A stretch of DNA of 8,108 bases from Candidatus Melainabacteria bacterium (GCA_014380105.1 JACMKL010000386.1:1-8108); one strand, 5' to 3'; positions 1 through 6,717 are shown, counted from the first letter of the stretch. Numbers and translations are program-made. The notes: generated by a model from the sequence alone, not told the origin.

Positions 1-1
1 C

Positions 2-36
2 CTCTCAGTGTTTTTGCCCCGTGATACCACAGAGAG
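2..36 (-). terminator. possible hairpin downstream of gyrA
   Basis: Just past the gyrA stop codon, positions 2-10 (CTCTCAGTG) pair with 28-36 (CACAGAGAG) with one A/A mismatch, leaving a 17-base loop. On the minus strand this would form 26 bases after the stop. The loop is long and the window ends before any T-run could be seen, so a terminator role is only a possibility. Confidence 0.25.
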
Positions 37-61
37 TATCAGTCCGGATTGCCTGTCAGTT

Positions 62-2611
62 TTATTCTGGAGCTGAATCGCTGCCCGAATCGCCACCATC
101 CGGTAACTCGACTTCTGTAGGTTCGATGAATGGACTGACTGAAACAACTGAATCGTCTTCACCAATTTGCTGAATACGAACACCGGTTGCCATCCGACCT
201 TGTGAGCTGATTTCGTCCACAGCCTGTCTAACAACAATTCCATTTGCGGTCGCAATAACAATTTGATCGCCTTTGCTGATGACACGTAACGCAGCCAATC
301 TGGATTGTGCACTTTTGAACTTAGTTGCGATAAGACCGATGCCACCGCGACCTTGCTGTCTGAACTCTCCAAGTTTGACGCGCTTGCCAAAACCGTCGTT
401 GGTAACGACCAGAATTGAGCCATCATCATTCGATTCAGTAACGTCGAATCCGACAATTCTGTCGCCTTCTCTCAAGGTGATCGCGCGTACACCGCGAGCG
501 GTGCGACCCATTGGACGCAATTCGTCTTCCGAGTATCGAATACACATACCGTCGCCGGTTCCGATGATGACATCAGATTTACCGCTCGATGGTCTGACCC
601 AGCCGAGTTGATCACCGTCTCCCAAGCTGATAGCGATAATGCCATTTTTACGGATATTGGAGAAATCCGACATTTGCACTTTCTTGATATAAGCAAGACG
701 AGTGACCATCACCAGATACGAATCATCTCTGAATTCAGAAACTGGAATAACGGCAGTTACTGTTTCGTCTTGACCGATCGGCAATAGATTTACGAGCGCC
801 AGACCACGAGCGGTTCTGCCACCTTCAGGCAAGTCCATGACTTCAAGAGAATAGACTTGTCCACCAGAGGTGAAGACCAGCAATCGATCGTGCATGTTGG
901 CGGTGAAGAAGTGTTGGAGGTCATCCTCATCACGGGTCTTCATACCGGTGACACCGCGAGTATTACGTTTTTGGCGCTTGAAGGAATCAAGTGGAATTCT
1001 CTTCACGTAGTTTTGAGTTGTGATGAAAACAGCCATTGGCTCATTCGGAGTCAAATCTTTGCTGGTCAAATCTAGCTGTCCGGATCCTTCGATGCGAGTC
1101 CGTCTCTTGTCGCCGAATTTGTCTCTGACTTCAATCAATTCTTTCTTGATGATGTCCATCACGAGTTGACGATTTCCAAGAATCGATTTCAAATCCATGA
1201 TCTTCTTCTGCAATTCGTCATATTCAGCTTGAATCTTGCCGCGTTCTAATCCTGTCAATCTGCGCAATTGCATTTCGAGGATCGCGTTTGCTTGAAGTTC
1301 GTCGAGCGAGAACTCTTTCATCAGTCCTTGACGGGCTTCATCAGTGGCTTGAGCAGCACGAATGATCTTGATGACCTTGTCCATATTTTCGAGAGCTTTT
1401 AAATAGCCTTCTAAAATATGAGCGCGTTCTTGTGCTTTGCGCAATTGATATTGCGTACGTCTGGTGACTACTTCAGTTCTGTGAACAATGAATTGATCAA
1501 GAATATCTGCAAGTGGCAGAGTGGCTGGTCTGAATTGTTCACCTTTACCAGGAATGCGCACGAGAGCCAGTGTGTTGACTGGGAATGATTGCTGCAGCTG
1601 AGTGAATTTGTAGAGATTGTTCAATACAACTTCAGGGTGCGCATCACGCTTCAATTCAATTACAACGCGAAGACCCAAACGGTTTGTTTCGTCATTAACG
1701 TCACTGATACCAGTTAGTTTTTCATCGCGCACCAGGTCGGCAACACGTTTTGCAAATGCCTCCGGTCCAACTGTGAACGGCAAAGATGTGACGACAATTC
1801 CCATCCGAGTTTGCCGTCCAGGGCTGCCTGGAATTTGTTCGATAGTTGCTTCACCGCGCACTGGAATAGATCCGCGTCCGGTTTCGTACGCTTCTTCAAT
1901 ACCTTCGGTGCCCATGATGATGCCGCCCGACGGGAAGTCGGGACCCTTCACCCACTGCATCAATTCTTTTGATGTCAGTTCTGGATTGTCGACTTTAGCG
2001 ATGGTGGCATCGACAACTTCAGTTAAATTGTGCGGAGGAATATTGGTAGCCATACCAACAGCGATACCAGTAGATCCGTTCAGCAAAAGCATCGGAACGC
2101 GTGATGGTAGAACGATAGGCTCTTTTCTGGAGTCATCGAAGTTGCCGCGCATATCCACGGTTTCGGCATCAATATCAGAAAGAACTTGCATTGCAATCGG
2201 AGCCAGACGGGCTTCGGTGTAACGCATAGCAGCAGGTGGATTGTCGAGGTCGCCGAAATTGCCGTGACCATCGATCATTACGTATCTACTTGAACCCGGT
2301 TGGGCCAGACGCACTAATGCTTCGTAAATTGCAGAGTCGCCGTGAGGGTGATAATTACCCATCACATATCCAACCGTGTTAGCTGATTTACGGTAGCGCT
2401 CGCCCGGCTCAAGACCGCTCTCATACATGCCGTAGACGATGCGCCTGTGAACAGGTTTCAGACCGTCTCTGACGTCAGGAATTGCTCGGCTGACGATAAC
2501 TGACATCGCATAGTCGATAAAGGACTTGCGCATCTCGTCACGCACTTCCACAGGAACGATTCGTTCACCTGGTGGGTTTGGACCGCCTGTTGGTTCCGTA
2601 GGTTCTGCCAC
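62..2611 (-). CDS. gyrA: DNA gyrase subunit A (type IIA topoisomerase)
   Basis: The 849-residue protein is the DNA-breaking subunit of gyrase, which with GyrB introduces negative supercoils using ATP. Visible features: the winged-helix/tower core (about 20-505) with the quinolone-region motif HPHGDSAIYE at 88-97 (Ser93 and Glu97 at the usual resistance positions, so not a classic resistant form); the catalytic pair Arg130-Tyr131 in AAMRYTEARL; a coiled-coil dimer region with EMQLRRLTGLE near 446-456; and a C-terminal beta-pinwheel (about 520-825) with six repeats, followed by an acidic tail. Length fits GyrA (E. coli 875) better than ParC (752). The first-blade box reads QKRNTRG (547-553) instead of QRRGGKG, while a box-like QGRGGIG lies in blade 5 (753-759). 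The start is GTG, chosen because AGGGAG lies 8 bases upstream. A topoisomerase IV ParC identity is less likely but not excluded, since box 1 is degenerate and no second copy is visible. Confidence 0.93.
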   Translation of the reverse strand: MAEPTEPTGGPNPPGERIVPVEVRDEMRKSFIDYAMSVIVSRAIPDVRDGLKPVHRRIVYGMYESGLEPGERYRKSANTVGYVMGNYHPHGDSAIYEALVRLAQPGSSRYVMIDGHGNFGDLDNPPAAMRYTEARLAPIAMQVLSDIDAETVDMRGNFDDSRKEPIVLPSRVPMLLLNGSTGIAVGMATNIPPHNLTEVVDATIAKVDNPELTSKELMQWVKGPDFPSGGIIMGTEGIEEAYETGRGSIPVRGEATIEQIPGSPGRQTRMGIVVTSLPFTVGPEAFAKRVADLVRDEKLTGISDVNDETNRLGLRVVIELKRDAHPEVVLNNLYKFTQLQQSFPVNTLALVRIPGKGEQFRPATLPLADILDQFIVHRTEVVTRRTQYQLRKAQERAHILEGYLKALENMDKVIKIIRAAQATDEARQGLMKEFSLDELQANAILEMQLRRLTGLERGKIQAEYDELQKKIMDLKSILGNRQLVMDIIKKELIEVRDKFGDKRRTRIEGSGQLDLTSKDLTPNEPMAVFITTQNYVKRIPLDSFKRQKRNTRGVTGMKTRDEDDLQHFFTANMHDRLLVFTSGGQVYSLEVMDLPEGGRTARGLALVNLLPIGQDETVTAVIPVSEFRDDSYLVMVTRLAYIKKVQMSDFSNIRKNGIIAISLGDGDQLGWVRPSSGKSDVIIGTGDGMCIRYSEDELRPMGRTARGVRAITLREGDRIVGFDVTESNDDGSILVVTNDGFGKRVKLGEFRQQGRGGIGLIATKFKSAQSRLAALRVISKGDQIVIATANGIVVRQAVDEISSQGRMATGVRIQQIGEDDSVVSVSPFIEPTEVELPDGGDSGSDSAPE

Positions 2612-2619
2612 CTGAAATT

Positions 2620-2625
2620 CTCCCT
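2620..2625 (-). promoter_or_regulatory. ribosome binding site of gyrA
   Basis: The minus strand reads AGGGAG, then 8 bases, then GTG. It decides the GTG start: the next residues (Ala-Glu-Pro) are not start codons, and the conserved core begins around residue 18 as expected. Confidence 0.75.
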
Positions 2626-2683
2626 AATCGTCGCCGATAGATTTCCAAAAACTAAGCCACATGCGCGATTGACGACATTTTGA

Positions 2684-2695
2684 CCGTGCGCACGG
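2684..2695. repeat. 12-base perfect palindrome in the gyrA leader
   Basis: CCGTGCGCACGG is perfectly self-complementary and lies inside the predicted gyrA 5' leader, about 20-30 bases after the predicted transcription start. It could be an operator for a dimeric regulator or a short RNA stem in the leader. No known operator consensus was recognised. Confidence 0.4.
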
Positions 2696-2719
2696 ACCTT
2701 CAAATACGATACTCGCGTA

Positions 2720-2748
2720 AGTATATCACGCCCGTTTATCCAGGTCAC
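2720..2748 (-). promoter_or_regulatory. predicted sigma-70-type promoter of gyrA
   Basis: On the minus strand, GTGACC (2743-2748, four of six matches to TTGACA) is followed by a 17-base spacer and an extended -10, TGATATACT (TATACT at 2720-2725, five of six matches, with TG one base before). Transcription would start near 2712-2714, giving a leader of about 100 bases before the GTG start. This is the best promoter match I found in the window; it rests on consensus comparison only. Confidence 0.55.
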
Positions 2749-2995
2749 AGTGCGGCTTTCGCTTAATTTCAGGCAAGGGTCAAGAACTAGAAATACTTAA
2801 CCAAACTTCCCACACATCCCACTTGGCACCCGCCCCAAAAACGCCCACAGGTGCGGCCTGCGGCAAACGAGCCTGATCGATAGCGGAAGCGTATACGCGT
2901 CCAGCACAAACGACCGTCAAAGAACGTAAAACTGCCAGTATTGCGGCTGCCAATGCACTAAGATAGAGGGCTCACATACTAACTGCAATCCGCAA
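2749..2995. other. divergent intergenic region upstream of lysS, no gene seen
   Basis: This stretch lies between the gyrA promoter and the lysS ribosome binding site. I see no convincing coding frame, tRNA, T-box or lysine-riboswitch structure. It contains a 10-base palindrome GCGTATACGC at 2889-2898. Possible lysS -10 elements include TAAGAT (2959-2964) and TAGAGG (2964-2969, with TTGCGG at 2941-2946 at 17-base spacing), but each pair is weak. lysS must be transcribed from within this region, or from read-in that is unlikely given the divergent neighbour. Confidence 0.4.
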
Positions 2996-3001
2996 AAGGA
3001 G
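2996..3001 (+). promoter_or_regulatory. ribosome binding site of lysS
   Basis: AAGGAG lies 7 bases before GTG at 3009 and 10 bases before the adjacent in-frame ATG at 3012. Both starts are compatible; the proteins would differ by one methionine. Confidence 0.75.
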
Positions 3002-3008
3002 CCACTTC

Positions 3009-4493
3009 GTGATGACCGCAGAATCAGAAGGTACAAGGCTTAGACAGGAGAGAATTCGCAAGCTCGAAACAATGAAGGAACAAGGCATCAATCCTTTTCC
3101 TTATAGCTTTGCGCGTACTCATAAAGCTGAGGATTTGCAAACAAAATACAAAGACTTGCCAAATGACACAGAAACCGAAGATGAAGTGCGTGTTTGCGGG
3201 CGTGTTTTAAATGAAAGAAACACTTGGATGTTTGTCGATCTTTATGATGATTCCGGCAAAATTCAGCTTTTTTGCCACAAACAAAATATTGCTGAAGAGC
3301 CTCTAAAACAGCTGCGTTTGCTCGACAAAGGCGACTTCCTTGGTGCCACCGGCACTATTCGCCGCACAAAACAGGGCGAGCTTTCGGTGAAAGTGACGTC
3401 TTATCAAATCCTTGGAAAATCACTCCTACCGCTGCCTGATAGCTGGGATGGATTTACGGATGTTGAAGCACGTTATCGCCACAGATATGTGGACATGATT
3501 ATGAATCCGGCTGTGCGCGAAACTTTCAAAAAACGCAGCATTGCCATTCGCACAATTCGTGATTTCTTAGACTCACGAGGTTGCCTGGAAATCGAAACAC
3601 CTGTCTTACAGGTTGAGGCTGGTGGAGCTGACGCGCGTCCATTTATCACGCATCACAATACACTCGACCTCGATTTGTATTTGCGAATTGCCACCGAACT
3701 GCACTTAAAGAGACTGATTGTCGGCGGATTTGAACGAGTCTACGAAATTGGTCGCATCTTCCGAAATGAAGGGATAAGCACCAGACACAACCCTGAATTC
3801 ACAATGCTAGAGATGTATTGGGCTTACGGTGACTATAACGAATTGATGGATTTAGCCGAAGAGATGATCGTTGAAACAGCGGCGAAAGTAGCGGGATCAG
3901 CAAAAGTTACCTATCAAGGTGTGGAAATAGATTTTCAACGTCCATTCAAAAGAATACGCATGGTTGACGCAATTAAAGCTGTTACCGGCGTCGATTGCGA
4001 GGCGCTGAAAACTTTTGACGAAATAAAGAAAGCCGCACAAGAACTAGGTGTTGACTTAAAAGGATGCGATTCACGCGGACATGTTATCAACGCAATTTTC
4101 GAAGACAAAGCCGAATCCACGCTGATACAGCCAACGTTCATCATCGACTACCCTGTAGAAATTTCACCTTTGACTAAACCGCACCGCACTAACGAAGGTG
4201 AAGTTGAGCGTTTTGAATTATTTGCTTACGGTCGCGAACTGGCGAACGGCTACAGCGAATTGACAGACCCACTCGATCAACGTCGCCGTCTTGAAGATCA
4301 GGCAGCCAAGAAAGCAGCTGGAAACGAAGAAGCAATGCCGCTCGATCTCGACTTCATTAATGCGATGGAATACGGAATGCCACCCACAATGGGAATCGGC
4401 ATCGGTATCGATCGCCTGGTCATGTTGATTACTGATTCGGCATCAATTCGCGATGTAATTGCATTCCCGACCATGAAACCGATCATCAAGTGA
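3009..4493 (+). CDS. lysS: lysyl-tRNA synthetase, class II
   Basis: This cytoplasmic enzyme charges tRNA-Lys with lysine using ATP. The 494-residue length is close to the usual bacterial form (about 490-505). An N-terminal OB-fold anticodon-binding domain spans about 58-135 (VCGRVLNERNTWMFVDLYD at 62-80). The class II catalytic domain follows: ARPFITHHN (209-217), motif 2 FRNEGISTRHNPEFTMLEMYWAY (about 251-273, with Arg252 and Glu254), then TDYPVE-like IIDYPVEISPL (378-388), the substrate-binding stretch RFELFAYGRELANGYSEL (401-418), and motif 3 GIGIGIDRLVMLIT (462-475, with Arg469). All hallmark residues are present and no truncation is seen. The start is GTG at 3009 with ATG immediately after it, so residue 1 or 2 may be the true initiator. 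No other translation gene adjoins it; the next gene lies 77 bases downstream on the same strand and might be co-transcribed. Confidence 0.97.
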   Translation: MMTAESEGTRLRQERIRKLETMKEQGINPFPYSFARTHKAEDLQTKYKDLPNDTETEDEVRVCGRVLNERNTWMFVDLYDDSGKIQLFCHKQNIAEEPLKQLRLLDKGDFLGATGTIRRTKQGELSVKVTSYQILGKSLLPLPDSWDGFTDVEARYRHRYVDMIMNPAVRETFKKRSIAIRTIRDFLDSRGCLEIETPVLQVEAGGADARPFITHHNTLDLDLYLRIATELHLKRLIVGGFERVYEIGRIFRNEGISTRHNPEFTMLEMYWAYGDYNELMDLAEEMIVETAAKVAGSAKVTYQGVEIDFQRPFKRIRMVDAIKAVTGVDCEALKTFDEIKKAAQELGVDLKGCDSRGHVINAIFEDKAESTLIQPTFIIDYPVEISPLTKPHRTNEGEVERFELFAYGRELANGYSELTDPLDQRRRLEDQAAKKAAGNEEAMPLDLDFINAMEYGMPPTMGIGIGIDRLVMLITDSASIRDVIAFPTMKPIIK

Positions 4494-4495
4494 AA

Positions 4496-4538
4496 ATTAG
4501 TTTGTCGTGCGGACATTTCTACACTAAGCTAAACTAAT
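4496..4538 (+). terminator. inverted repeat after lysS, weak hairpin
   Basis: ATTAGTTT (4496-4503) is the exact reverse complement of AAACTAAT (4531-4538), starting two bases after the lysS stop codon. A small inner stem TGTC/GACA (loop GTGCG) sits between them. The outer stem is AT-rich and no T-run follows, so this is not a typical intrinsic terminator. It may be a weak 3'-end structure or chance. Confidence 0.25.
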
Positions 4539-4570
4539 CTCATAGACGATCTATATTCAGGGAAGGCGGC

Positions 4571-5071
4571 ATGAGCTTATTTCGCTTTTATTTCCACCAG
4601 GGAAAGGTAATCACGCCTTCCGTCTGTCAGACGGATGCGGGCTTTTTCGTCGACCAGGGCCCGATCACTGTCACTTCGATTAAAGATCTCAACAAGGTCA
4701 AAATCGCTGTCATCAAGGCGTTTCGTGCGGGCAATAAAAATATCCCCACACCTGATGGTTCGGAAGGCGCAGGCTCAATAATTTTGGAGCGCCTGGCAAT
4801 TGATTCGTGGTCAAAATTTGAGAAAGACGCGGTTCTATTCACGGTCCACGAAGGCGGACGCTACATAACTGTGCACGTCACCGGCAGAAAAGATGATGGC
4901 ATGTGGATTCCTGATGAAAGCCTGACACGTAAATTCGACAGCAAGGCGACGCGCGATGCTGTTGCTGACGCAATCGTTGATGATGTTGTGAGAGCGTCGC
5001 TGCCAAAACCGGAAGTACCGAAGGCGGATATTCCCAAGCCGATGCTGATGCTTCCGCATATCGGAGCCTAA
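4571..5071 (+). CDS. conserved-looking protein of unknown function, 166 residues
   Basis: I do not recognise this gene with confidence. The protein looks soluble: no signal peptide and no membrane segment. An N-terminal part (1-35) is aromatic- and beta-rich (RFYFHQGKVITPS, then AGFFVDQGPITV). A central part (about 38-110) holds a helix, a GNKNIPTPDGS loop (54-64), WSKFEKDAVLF (80-90) and GGRYITVHVTG (95-105). A helical stretch (120-142) follows, then a proline-rich tail with repeated LPKPEVP/DIPKP units. The combination YFHxG, AGFFVD, GNxxIPTP and SWxxFE reminds me of uncharacterised small proteins annotated only as hypothetical in other bacteria, but this is from memory and unverified. The start is ATG, with GGAAGG 4 bases upstream, a slightly short spacing. 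It follows lysS by 77 bases and faces a convergent gene. Balanced composition and a good ribosome binding site support a real gene. Confidence 0.75.
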   Translation: MSLFRFYFHQGKVITPSVCQTDAGFFVDQGPITVTSIKDLNKVKIAVIKAFRAGNKNIPTPDGSEGAGSIILERLAIDSWSKFEKDAVLFTVHEGGRYITVHVTGRKDDGMWIPDESLTRKFDSKATRDAVADAIVDDVVRASLPKPEVPKADIPKPMLMLPHIGA

Positions 5072-5081
5072 AAGCGCTTTT
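5070..5081. repeat. 12-base palindrome overlapping a stop codon
   Basis: AAAAGCGCTTTT is perfectly self-complementary and starts within the TAA stop of the 166-residue gene. As RNA it could form a 4-base A/U stem with a GCGC loop followed by CC, which is too weak for a terminator. It may be chance. Confidence 0.2.
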
Positions 5082-5135
5082 CCGCCCGATTCAAAAGTTT
5101 CACCCAAAGTCTGGCTTAAATGTATGCGCATGGCA

Positions 5136-5160
5136 AAGGGCGACGCAGCGCGCCGCCCTT
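5136..5160. terminator. likely bidirectional terminator hairpin between convergent genes
   Basis: AAGGGCGACGC (5136-5146) pairs with GCGCCGCCCTT (5150-5160) except for one A/C mismatch, giving an 11-base GC-rich stem with a three-base loop. It sits in the 109-base gap between two convergent genes, where a shared terminator is expected. T-runs are short on both sides (TT on plus, TTT on minus), so efficiency in either direction is uncertain. Confidence 0.55.
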
Positions 5161-5180
5161 AAAATGATATTGGGAAGAAT

Positions 5181-5528
5181 TTACTCTTCTGCTTCGCCTT
5201 CGCCTTCAGCTTCGCTCAAGCGAGCGAGTTCTTCGACGTGTGCAACAACTTTGTCGAATTCTTCGTCGCTCTCGATTGTTTGGAAGATCGACTGATCTTC
5301 TCTTTGAATCAAGCGCATGATGACGAGCGAACCGTCTTCATCATCTTCTTCGTCTTCAACAGGCTCTTTTACTTCTTCTTTTTTCTCGCCGCTCATCTTC
5401 AAGAGCAAGGCGTATTCTTGATCTTCAAAATCAAATATGTCAAGAATCTGACATTGATATGACTGCCCATCCTCTCCTTCGAGAGTGATCATCGCTTCTT
5501 CTTGTTGGGCTGGGGCTTCGTTGCTCAT
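5181..5528 (-). CDS. DUF1292-type small acidic protein
   Basis: This 115-residue protein matches the DUF1292 pattern known from Firmicutes and cyanobacteria: ITLEGEDGQSYQCQILDIFDFEDQEYALLL (14-43), a short beta-rich unit, then an acidic linker (about 50-66, VEDEEDDEDG), a second strand region SLVIMRL (67-73) and a helix DEEFDKVVAHVEELARL (88-104), ending in an acidic tail. It is strongly negatively charged, cytoplasmic, and has no catalytic motif. The molecular function of DUF1292 is not known to me. It starts 15 bases after the end of the potassium-channel gene and was probably transcribed with it. The start is ATG; the only Shine-Dalgarno candidate is GAGGG (5541-5545) with a long 12-base spacing, overlapping the channel's TGA stop (5544-5546), so initiation may depend on translation of the upstream gene. 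Confidence 0.85.
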   Translation of the reverse strand: MSNEAPAQQEEAMITLEGEDGQSYQCQILDIFDFEDQEYALLLKMSGEKKEEVKEPVEDEEDDEDGSLVIMRLIQREDQSIFQTIESDEEFDKVVAHVEELARLSEAEGEGEAEE

Positions 5529-5543
5529 TATCGTGGTCTACCC

Positions 5544-6590
5544 TCAATCGGATTGGGCACTTGCAAGCGCCGCAAGTTTTTTTAGTTCGTCTTCCGTACC
5601 AAGCGCTATCAGCTCATCTCCCCCGCGAAAGACTAGGTCCGGGAGTGGATTGGTCACCAGCTTACCATTTTGATTTACAGCTAGGATCATCGCCCCCGCC
5701 TCTTGCTTTATATTTGCATCCTTTAACATCTTCCCGGCAAGCGGGCTCGACGCTGAAAGGCTTACTTGATCGATGCGCAAGTCATACTCCGGCGCGTGCA
5801 TAATGACGTCGAGAAATTCAGTTACAAGCGGTTGCGTGACGGCGGTGGCCATACGCCTGCCAGCAATTACGTAAGGGGATATGACCATCTTGGCGCCAGC
5901 TCGCCTGAGTTTGGATTCAGACCCTGGATTGGCTGCTCTTGACACGATTACAATCTCGCTATTCAGCTCTTTGGCTGAAAGAACGATAAATGTATTAGCG
6001 GCGTCATCGGGCAAGCCGCATAAAATTCCGGCTGCATTTTTAATGCGCGCTTCCATCAGTGTTTCATCAGATGTGGCATCGCCTTCGATGACAAGCAGTC
6101 CAGCCTCACGCGCTTTGCGTGCAAGCAACACGTCTGACTCAACGACGACGAAAGGAATTTTCTTTACAAGGAAGTGATCGGTTACTTCTTGACCAGTTCG
6201 TCCCCATCCACAAACTACATAATGTCCGTCGAGCTTGGCGATCTGATCTTTCATTCTGCGACTCTCGAAATTGAAGCTAACAAACAGTTCTACCATGTCC
6301 CCAAGAACATATACGACGGTCGATGCCCCGGCAATAATCAAGAACATTGCGTAGATCTTGCCAGCATCACTGAGAGGGACGACCTCTCCATAACCGACAG
6401 TAGTAAGCGTAATTACTGTCATGAAAAGAGCATCCAGAAAACGCCAATGCTCAATGAGCATAAAGCCCGATGTGCCCAAAATAATCAGGGCTACAAACGC
6501 CAAAACATCGCGAAGCAGCCTTCTGACAACATTTTGCTTATGCAGCCGCTTGAGGCGTTCGGCGGAATTACGATTGTTCAAAGATGCCAC
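5544..6590 (-). CDS. two-transmembrane potassium channel with RCK (TrkA-N/TrkA-C) domains
   Basis: The 348-residue inner-membrane protein has the layout of MthK/GsuK-type channels. A basic N-terminal arm (1-27) leads to TM1 (about 28-48), a pore helix, the potassium filter TVGYG (64-68, followed by Glu69), and TM2 (about 77-103, with a possible hinge glycine at 88). The cytoplasmic RCK-N Rossmann domain follows, with VVCGWGRTG (125-133; nucleotide loop GxGxxG), an acidic end of strand 2 at Glu151, and GDAT (170-173). A TrkA-C domain covers about 266-335 (PLAGKMLKDANI, GGDELIALG). Such channels conduct K+ and are gated by ligands on the RCK ring (Ca2+, nucleotides or NAD in known members); the ligand here cannot be read. 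The start is GTG at 6590: an in-frame stop lies eight codons upstream with no other start codon between, and no clear ribosome binding site precedes it. It heads a unit with the DUF1292 gene and is divergent from atpD. Confidence 0.92.
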   Translation of the reverse strand: MASLNNRNSAERLKRLHKQNVVRRLLRDVLAFVALIILGTSGFMLIEHWRFLDALFMTVITLTTVGYGEVVPLSDAGKIYAMFLIIAGASTVVYVLGDMVELFVSFNFESRRMKDQIAKLDGHYVVCGWGRTGQEVTDHFLVKKIPFVVVESDVLLARKAREAGLLVIEGDATSDETLMEARIKNAAGILCGLPDDAANTFIVLSAKELNSEIVIVSRAANPGSESKLRRAGAKMVISPYVIAGRRMATAVTQPLVTEFLDVIMHAPEYDLRIDQVSLSASSPLAGKMLKDANIKQEAGAMILAVNQNGKLVTNPLPDLVFRGGDELIALGTEDELKKLAALASAQSD

Positions 6591-6613
6591 TTCATGTCGA
6601 GCATACGAAAAGT

Positions 6614-6619
6614 ATCATA
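6614..6619 (-). promoter_or_regulatory. possible -10 element of the channel operon
   Basis: The minus strand reads TATGAT (five of six matches to TATAAT) 23 bases before the GTG start of the channel. Transcription would begin about 15 bases before the start codon, leaving a very short leader without a clear Shine-Dalgarno sequence. No good -35 is visible at 16-18 bases, so this is tentative. Confidence 0.35.
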
Positions 6620-6640
6620 AACGACCCGCCCCATCGAGGC

Positions 6641-6668
6641 TTTAGCCCGTATCCTTAGCTGATAAGAT
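6641..6668 (+). promoter_or_regulatory. possible promoter of atpD
   Basis: TTTAGC (6641-6646) and TAAGAT (6663-6668) are spaced 16 bases apart, each only a partial match to consensus. An inverted repeat AGATC-N9-GATCT (6665-6669 and 6679-6683) follows. A promoter is required somewhere in this 127-base gap because the upstream gene is divergent; this exact assignment is weak. Confidence 0.3.
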
Positions 6669-6708
6669 CAATTTTCTCGATCTATTGGATATTTGGAATT
6701 TCTCATCT

Positions 6709-6712
6709 GGAG
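6709..6712 (+). promoter_or_regulatory. ribosome binding site of atpD
   Basis: GGAG lies 5 bases before the ATG at 6718. It supports this start, which also gives the usual beta-subunit N-terminus (GKVIQVIGPVVDVEF beginning at residue 10). Confidence 0.6.
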
Positions 6713-6717
6713 TGCAA

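Noticed and set aside
1617..2222. A 201-codon open frame on the plus strand opposite gyrA
   Set aside because: It lies entirely antisense to the conserved gyrase core, has a serine/arginine/threonine-rich composition typical of a shadow frame, and shows no recognisable domain.
2458..2748. A minus-strand open frame spanning the gyrA start and its leader
   Set aside because: It overlaps the conserved N-terminus of GyrA in a different frame and covers the predicted promoter; no motif is visible.
2749..3008. T-box or lysine riboswitch upstream of lysS
   Set aside because: No T-box sequence or lysine-riboswitch-like set of helices and no terminator with a T-run was found before the start.
5181..5240. 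Acidic repetitive tail of the DUF1292 gene as a tandem repeat
   Set aside because: The GAA/GAG-rich stretch simply encodes Glu-rich residues; no regular repeat unit is present.
6174..6620. A 148-codon open frame on the plus strand opposite the channel gene
   Set aside because: The minus-strand frame has clear channel and RCK motifs over the same bases; the plus-strand translation has no family resemblance.
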